Below are positions 60,151-64,000 of a stretch of DNA of 64,000 bases, in pieces (position 1 is the first letter of the stretch; each line of letters begins with the position of its first letter). Below the pieces are notes generated by a model, which was given only the letters and a program-made list of their open reading frames with translations, was not told where the DNA came from and did not search any database. The stretch comes from Candidatus Bathyarchaeia archaeon. GTDB lineage: Archaea > Thermoproteota > Bathyarchaeia > Bathyarchaeales > Bathycorpusculaceae. Both the position numbers and the translations under genes were made by a program. Location: the NCBI GenBank assembly GCA_038873195.1, contig JAVZEV010000001.1:338490-402489 (forward strand), written 5' to 3'.

Positions 60151-60626
60151 TTACTGGCGTAGTTCCTTTATTACATCTTTTAATGCTATCACTTCGATGT
60201 CTTCTGGACATTCGAGCCAATCATGTTCCCAGCAAACCAATATGTCGCATTTTTTTGGAAGGTGATCATAATTGGAACTTTTGTATTCAAACTCTATAGT
60301 GCGCCTCGCATAACCTCGACTTGTTTTAACCCGCCCTATAGCGTCTGGAAAACCAGTTTTTATTTCCTCTATTTCTATGTTTAAGTCTTTGCTGACTTTG
60401 CTAAACAAAAAATGACACCTTGTTCATTTATTGGTGCATAGACCAGTCCTCTGAAATTGATTACTTCACCTACAACTGATTCTTCGCCAGCTTTTTCCGC
60501 ATACTTTCTCTCTAATTTTACGGAAACTTTCTTCCCTTCAATTAACGCTGTTAGTTTCTCATCATGACCTGAAAGCCTAAAAACAGTTAAGTGTGCACCC
60601 AATGAATTCTGCAGTTTTTGAGACAC
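60151..60626 (-). pseudogene. restriction-like nuclease gene broken by a frameshift
   Basis: Two overlapping minus-strand frames make one protein. The first reads NFRGLVYAPINEQGVIF, and the second continues LFSKVSKDLNIEIEEIKTGF, then IEFEYKSSNYDHLPKKCDIL and CWEHDW. The shift falls in a run of six A at 60407-60412 (six T in the gene); one more T restores the frame. The joined product has Asp, E-F-E-Y-K and CDILVCWEHDW, a known archaeal nuclease-like pattern. It may be a true pseudogene, a slippery site or a sequencing error. Confidence 0.65.
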
Positions 60627-60658
60627 GTCATCTCTGGGTACTTCTTTTATCCAGTCTA

Positions 60659-60995
60659 CTACTCTTCGCGTGGATGTAATATTTTAATAATAAACCATAT
60701 TCCACCAGTTGCTAGTATCATCATCTCTGTTGTAAACAAGTATAGAATTAAATCTTGGACATTAAAAGGCGTTGTAAATTGTAAGAATGTTATGCTTGTA
60801 AAAGTAAATAAACAAGCAATGTTAACAATCGCGCCTAACACAAAATCCAAAGCAAAAATATATAACAAGTGCTTATACGTTTTCCTTCAATTCTCATCTA
60901 CCGTGTTTAAATAAAGAGGCATTATTATTCCAATTAAAGCCAACAGAATCGCAGTGAAGGATAAATTCGCATTAAGAACGAACTCGCTGAGTTGC
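60659..60995 (-). pseudogene. four-helix membrane protein broken by an in-frame TGA
   Basis: One frame reads LNANLSFTAILLALIGIIMP, LYLNTVDEN, then TGA at 60887-60889, then RKTYKHLLYIFALDFVLGAI and further membrane helices to HPREE. The stop splits one membrane protein. The second part could be read from TTG 60868 as a 69-residue three-helix protein. It follows the Alba-domain gene directly. Readthrough is not supported by any known signal. Confidence 0.5.
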
Positions 60996-60996
60996 T

Positions 60997-61497
60997 CTAT
61001 GAATCATCACCACCTCTAGAAAGCGATATCTCGAAAAATGAAGATGAAGTATTGTCTGTTCCAATATCGATTTTCTTTATTTTCACGTCTGGCAAGAATC
61101 GACGTCTAACAATTTCAACGACGTCTACGGCTCTGCTTATTGATCTCCCTTTTGCCTTAACGTTAACTTCTTTTGCTCCGCTGTTAAAGAGGGTTATGCA
61201 AGCCAATACATAGTTCATCAACGGTTTTGATCCCACTAAAACACCTTGTGTGGGTATAGCTTGATTACTACTTTTTCTTCCAGATGAGACATCAGTTACG
61301 TTAACTAGAGTTTTCGATACTTCTTGGAAACGTTTTTCTTCGACAGACATGTTTTTTATAATTAATATTTCTTTGAAAGTGGACTTAACTTTAGCCCAAT
61401 CTGAAGAATCCAGAGGCTTACGTAGTATTTTTAATTGAAGAGCTTTTCTTTCCAATTTTCTAATCATAGTATTGATATTGATATCCCTTTTGTTCAT
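60997..61497 (-). CDS. Alba-domain nucleic-acid-binding protein with N-terminal extension
   Basis: Protein of 166 residues from ATG 61497. The C-terminal 90 residues are an Alba domain: [20 protein letters not shown], then a [21 protein letters not shown] stretch and [15 protein letters not shown]. Alba binds DNA or RNA as a dimer in archaeal chromatin. The extra 70 N-terminal residues are not part of the usual small Alba and may contact a partner. It overlaps the upstream gene by 4 bases (ATGA) and is in an operon. Confidence 0.85.
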   Translation of the reverse strand: MNKRDININTMIRKLERKALQLKILRKPLDSSDWAKVKSTFKEILIIKNMSVEEKRFQEVSKTLVNVTDVSSGRKSSNQAIPTQGVLVGSKPLMNYVLACITLFNSGAKEVNVKAKGRSISRAVDVVEIVRRRFLPDVKIKKIDIGTDNTSSSFFEISLSRGGDDS

Positions 61498-61880
61498 TTC
61501 CACGCCTTCTCTACTATTTGTATTGCATAGAAGCGACATATCATTTTATAATCATCAAAAGATAGGTGCCTTTGACCCCCAGAGGGGTTAATAACTTTTG
61601 ATTCAATAAAGCTTAAAAAAGATTCATCTCTTTTTACGAAAATTTCCACAATATCTATCAATTTTGATTTTAGTATAGGGGGAGGGTTTGTTGGTAAGTT
61701 TATACCAGCTTTAGAACAAACTTTTTTTAATTCAGAACATATCTCAAGATACCGTTGTCCATTAATAGAATGAAAACTATCAACGCCATACTTTTTCAAT
61801 ACTTGTTTGCCATAGGCGTCAAGTTCTATCATCTTTTCGATAAACTCCAATCGATAAGCGCTCCATTCATAACGAATCAT
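61494..61880 (-). CDS. hypothetical helical protein upstream of the Alba-domain gene
   Basis: Protein of 128 residues. [38 protein letters not shown] and [17 protein letters not shown] are helices. No membrane or catalytic motif. It overlaps the Alba-domain gene by 4 bases and may form a complex with it. Confidence 0.55.
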   Translation of the reverse strand: MIRYEWSAYRLEFIEKMIELDAYGKQVLKKYGVDSFHSINGQRYLEICSELKKVCSKAGINLPTNPPPILKSKLIDIVEIFVKRDESFLSFIESKVINPSGGQRHLSFDDYKMICRFYAIQIVEKAWK

Positions 61881-61964
61881 AAGAATAATCGTAAAAAAGT
61901 TTTACGCACATCATATCTTAGGCTTACTACAGTTTCTTTGAAATAGAATCGAGCGCTTCCGTGA

Positions 61965-62228
61965 TTACTCTAGCCTTTCTAAGTAGACTTTTTTGTTTCT
62001 GTATCTTACCTTGATATTATCGATTTTCTTTTCTTTCAGTCGCTTTCGCAGAACTTGGTTTATTGTGCTTGGTGCTTTGCCCATAAGTTTGACTTCTGCA
62101 TATTTTAAGTTAGATTCTACAAACTCCTTTATTATCTCATCGTATATTGGTTCTCTTCCTTTCCTTTTTCCAGGTATTCTTTCTACTGGTACTAAAAAGC
62201 GCAAGTTTTCTTTTTTCTCACCAGACAT
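61965..62228 (-). CDS. small protein, short paralogue of the gene at 62285
   Basis: Protein of 87 residues. Shared blocks with the gene upstream: FLVPVERIPGKRK versus FLKPIEHLPPTKR, YDEIIKEFVESNLKYAEVK, and KKIDNIKVRYRNKKVYLE. The helical and basic pattern suggests DNA binding with a wHTH-like fold. It is the single-domain form of the pair. Confidence 0.65.
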   Translation of the reverse strand: MSGEKKENLRFLVPVERIPGKRKGREPIYDEIIKEFVESNLKYAEVKLMGKAPSTINQVLRKRLKEKKIDNIKVRYRNKKVYLERLE

Positions 62229-62284
62229 TTAGTAATGCCACCTTACTCATTCTATCAAAGATTTAGCTTAATAATTTTAAAGCT

Positions 62285-62836
62285 CTAAGTACTTTTCTCT
62301 TTAGAGTTTAGCTCTTTTTCTAATTTTTCAATTGATCTGAGTGATTCTTGATATTCCTCTTCGTTCTTGTAAAAGTTATAATTGCATTCTCGGCAGCGAT
62401 ATGCATCTTTTGTGTTTAAGGCCTTACATTTTGGGCAGCGAACTTTTATTATTACAGAGTTTAACAAATGCACTACATCAATTATGGGTTTGACGTCTTT
62501 AGGTGAAGTTTCCTCGAATGGTGCTTCTTCGAGCGAGTAGTTCTTGTCAACAAAGTCGCAAAGCGTTTTTTCCCGTGCGTCCACTCTTTCTAGGTAAACT
62601 TTTTTATTTCTTATTCGGGCTTTGATGAACGTTAATTGTTTCTCTTTTAACCTTTGGCTTAACATTATCTGAACTGTTTCAGGGGCTCTTCCAGTTTCTT
62701 TAACCTCTGCGTATTTTAAACCAGATTCTATAAACTCGCTAATTATTTCATCGTAGAAACTAGGTTTCCTCCTTTTTGTGGGCGGTAGATGTTCAATAGG
62801 TTTTAAGAAGCGAAAGTCTTCTACTTGTTCAGCCAT
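62285..62836 (-). CDS. paralogous DNA-binding-type protein with C-terminal zinc ribbon
   Basis: Protein of 183 residues. Residues 1-85 match the 61965 protein (YDEIISEFIESGLKYAEVKE, RNKKVYLER). The C-terminal part has CPKCKALNTKDAYRCRECNY, a zinc ribbon. The pair arose by tandem duplication with one copy gaining or losing the zinc ribbon. Function unknown. Confidence 0.65.
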   Translation of the reverse strand: MAEQVEDFRFLKPIEHLPPTKRRKPSFYDEIISEFIESGLKYAEVKETGRAPETVQIMLSQRLKEKQLTFIKARIRNKKVYLERVDAREKTLCDFVDKNYSLEEAPFEETSPKDVKPIIDVVHLLNSVIIKVRCPKCKALNTKDAYRCRECNYNFYKNEEEYQESLRSIEKLEKELNSKEKST

Positions 62837-63022
62837 CAGTAATCTACCTACGCTTCATTTTTAGAAATGAGTTCTACAGGAAATTTAACTTTTGTGAAAG
62901 ATCAATCTTCATTACTAACATAAATAACAGACAGATTATTATGTCAAATGATCTTTTCATAGGTCGCCGCTATTCTCTCACGTGGTGGTTAACGATTTGC
63001 CAAGTATGTGTGTTTAAGGATG

Positions 63023-63591
63023 TTATTCTAGATTATAGAGTTTACACAATCTCTCAATGTCACTAAATGACACTACTATAACATTATTTGGTCCATGAAG
63101 CTTTCTGAATTCTAGTAAAGCCTTTTCAAAACGATTTCGTATAGGTTCAAGTTTTCTGCCCTTCTCATCCCCGCTGTGCACTTCTGCTGCCCCTCTTTTA
63201 ACTACGATGATCCCATAAGGCAGTTTGGAAAGGTTTGAAATGTCTCCTTTCATTGCTTTCGTTGTTGTATCCGTGGCTTCGATCTCAAAGGCGGCATAAA
63301 GACATCTTTCTAAACCGATTTTGGTTTCTAATAATTGTTTGTAATCCTCATCTAAATCGTTTCTTGATAACGTCTCTTTGAGTAAGTCTTTAAACCATTT
63401 TGGGTTCTCGTATACCATAAGACATCGTGGCGTATAGCAAGTTTTCCAAGCTCTGATTCTTGCTCCTCCTCTACATCAACTTCAAAACCAAGGTGCTTAC
63501 CAAGTTTGCAGAGAAGAACTTTAAGTCTATATGCATCTCCACTTTCATTTCTTCCTTTCTTGATGTTATCAAAATTAGAAACGTTTCGCAT
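63023..63591 (-). pseudogene. PD-(D/E)XK-like nuclease gene broken by a frameshift, next to HerA
   Basis: Two minus-strand frames overlap at about 63352-63418. The first gives GKLAIRHDVLWYT with Asp, and the second continues ENPKWFKDLLKETLSRNDLD and then LYAAFEIEATDTTTKAMKGD. The joined form matches the nuclease at 49348 (DVLWY versus DIVWY; FEIEA; KG-I-NL). The shift is close to 63400. It would be a HerA-linked nuclease if whole. Loss, programmed shift and assembly error are all possible. Confidence 0.65.
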
Positions 63592-63627
63592 GTTACTCCT
63601 CTTTATGCTTTTACTTTTCGTTCCGAT

Positions 63628-64000
63628 CTAAAATTTCTGTAATTCGTCTTTTAGGTCAGGTGTTACTCCTCCGTGGAAGGTTCCACGGGGTCTCACGATT
63701 ATGGGCAAAGACATAATTGTAGCTGGACCAAACACATATGCCTCTCCAGGCGCTAAAGCTCTAATCTCTTCCAAATCCTCATCAGTGACCCACTCGCTGA
63801 TTCTTCTAACGTAATTCTGATCGTTAGGATTTGTCATCCGCATTATAATCTGATTATTACATTGCGATAACACATCAGCATCAACTCTACTTGGCCTCTG
63901 ACTAATCAAGCCCAACCCAACAAAGAATTTCCGTCCTTCTTGGGCAATCTGCTTCATTGTAGATAGAGAAACGCTAGTTTCTGCACCGCCAGGAGCAAAA
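63628..64000 (-). CDS. herA: HerA-like hexameric ATPase, partial
   Basis: The C-terminal 123 residues of a gene that runs off the right edge. The open frame begins FAPGGAETSVSLSTMKQIAQ, typical of the region just after the HerA Walker B motif, then FFVGLGLISQRPSRVDADVL and IIMRMTNPNDQNYVRRISEW. HerA forms hexameric DNA translocases that work with NurA or other nucleases in end resection and in defence systems. A broken nuclease gene lies just downstream. Confidence 0.85.
   Translation of the reverse strand, partial: FAPGGAETSVSLSTMKQIAQEGRKFFVGLGLISQRPSRVDADVLSQCNNQIIMRMTNPNDQNYVRRISEWVTDEDLEEIRALAPGEAYVFGPATIMSLPIIVRPRGTFHGGVTPDLKDELQKF

Noticed and set aside
59979-60299. A 106-residue plus-strand frame
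   Set aside because: Most of it overlaps the opposite-strand nuclease gene, and its sequence has no regular pattern. The first 50 codons could be a remnant but cannot be supported.
60887-60889. Selenocysteine or pyrrolysine-type recoding of the TGA
   Set aside because: No SECIS-like structure was seen and no selenoprotein family matches. A nonsense mutation is simpler.

Overview
The window is archaeal. Signs of this are TATA-box promoters, an archaeal-type S26B signal peptidase, an Alba-domain protein, a HerA-type ATPase, KaiC-like ATPases, an AN1 zinc finger, VapBC and AbrB modules, and a tRNA-Ile that carries a short intron. The many sortase-free, membrane-anchored surface proteins with PKD, beta-helix and CarboxypepD-reg domains fit Bathyarchaeia or a related Thermoproteota lineage, but nothing here proves the taxon.

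Region by region. 1-2.8 kb holds virus-like genes: a small membrane protein, two structural-type proteins (one interrupted by an intein-like Hint domain) and a secreted zinc phospholipase C-like protein. 2.8-8.2 kb holds two regulators, small proteins and several secreted or membrane-anchored proteins, including a toroid-fold surface protein and a caspase-fold protein. 8.3-16.4 kb is a minus-strand locus for TasA/AbpA-like surface fibres: four subunit-like proteins with SipW-type signal peptides, a DUF5305-like protein, a degenerate CPBP membrane protein, a signal peptidase and a very large surface protein. The most upstream subunit has its own TATA box and a 180-base, GC-rich leader able to form at least five hairpins. 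16.6-20.5 kb holds more exported proteins and two winged-helix regulators. 20.8-22.4 kb is a fragment of a tailed-virus morphogenesis module. 22.5-25.9 kb holds a soluble KaiC-like ATPase facing a transmembrane PKD protein whose cytoplasmic end is itself a KaiC-like ATPase. 26-30 kb holds two VapBC pairs and a probable PUA/EVE-type plus PD-(D/E)XK nuclease fusion. 30.2-34 kb holds the virus packaging genes (small and large terminase) and a COG2401-like ABC-ATPase/acetyltransferase fusion. 34-40.7 kb holds exported proteins, small membrane proteins, DNA-binding proteins and MscL.

At 40.7-41 kb are tRNA-Ile and tRNA-Arg. A tyrosine recombinase lies directly downstream of tRNA-Arg, and everything to its right looks like an accessory or integrated region. 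It contains a three-gene operon encoding an HD hydrolase, a Cap15-like 2TM-beta-barrel protein and a phosphohistidine-swivel protein (42.6-45.5 kb); several PD-(D/E)XK-like nucleases; a JAMM peptidase; two DDE transposases; an AbrB-like regulator with a cluster of TAGGTAAC sites; an SMC-like ATPase; an Alba-domain operon; and a HerA-like ATPase running off the right edge. Several small genes at the right end are broken by frameshifts or in-frame stops.

A feature of the whole left two thirds is base composition. Long blocks of the + strand are G+T-rich (about 10.3-15.5, 26-28.5 and 33-35.5 kb) or A+C-rich (about 16.6-21.4, 30.5-32.6 and 38.2-40.2 kb). The sign does not follow gene orientation, and it changes inside at least two genes. 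The best candidate for an undescribed system is the HD/2TM-beta/phosphohistidine operon. After it come the structured leader of the fibre locus and the PKD-KaiC membrane receptor.
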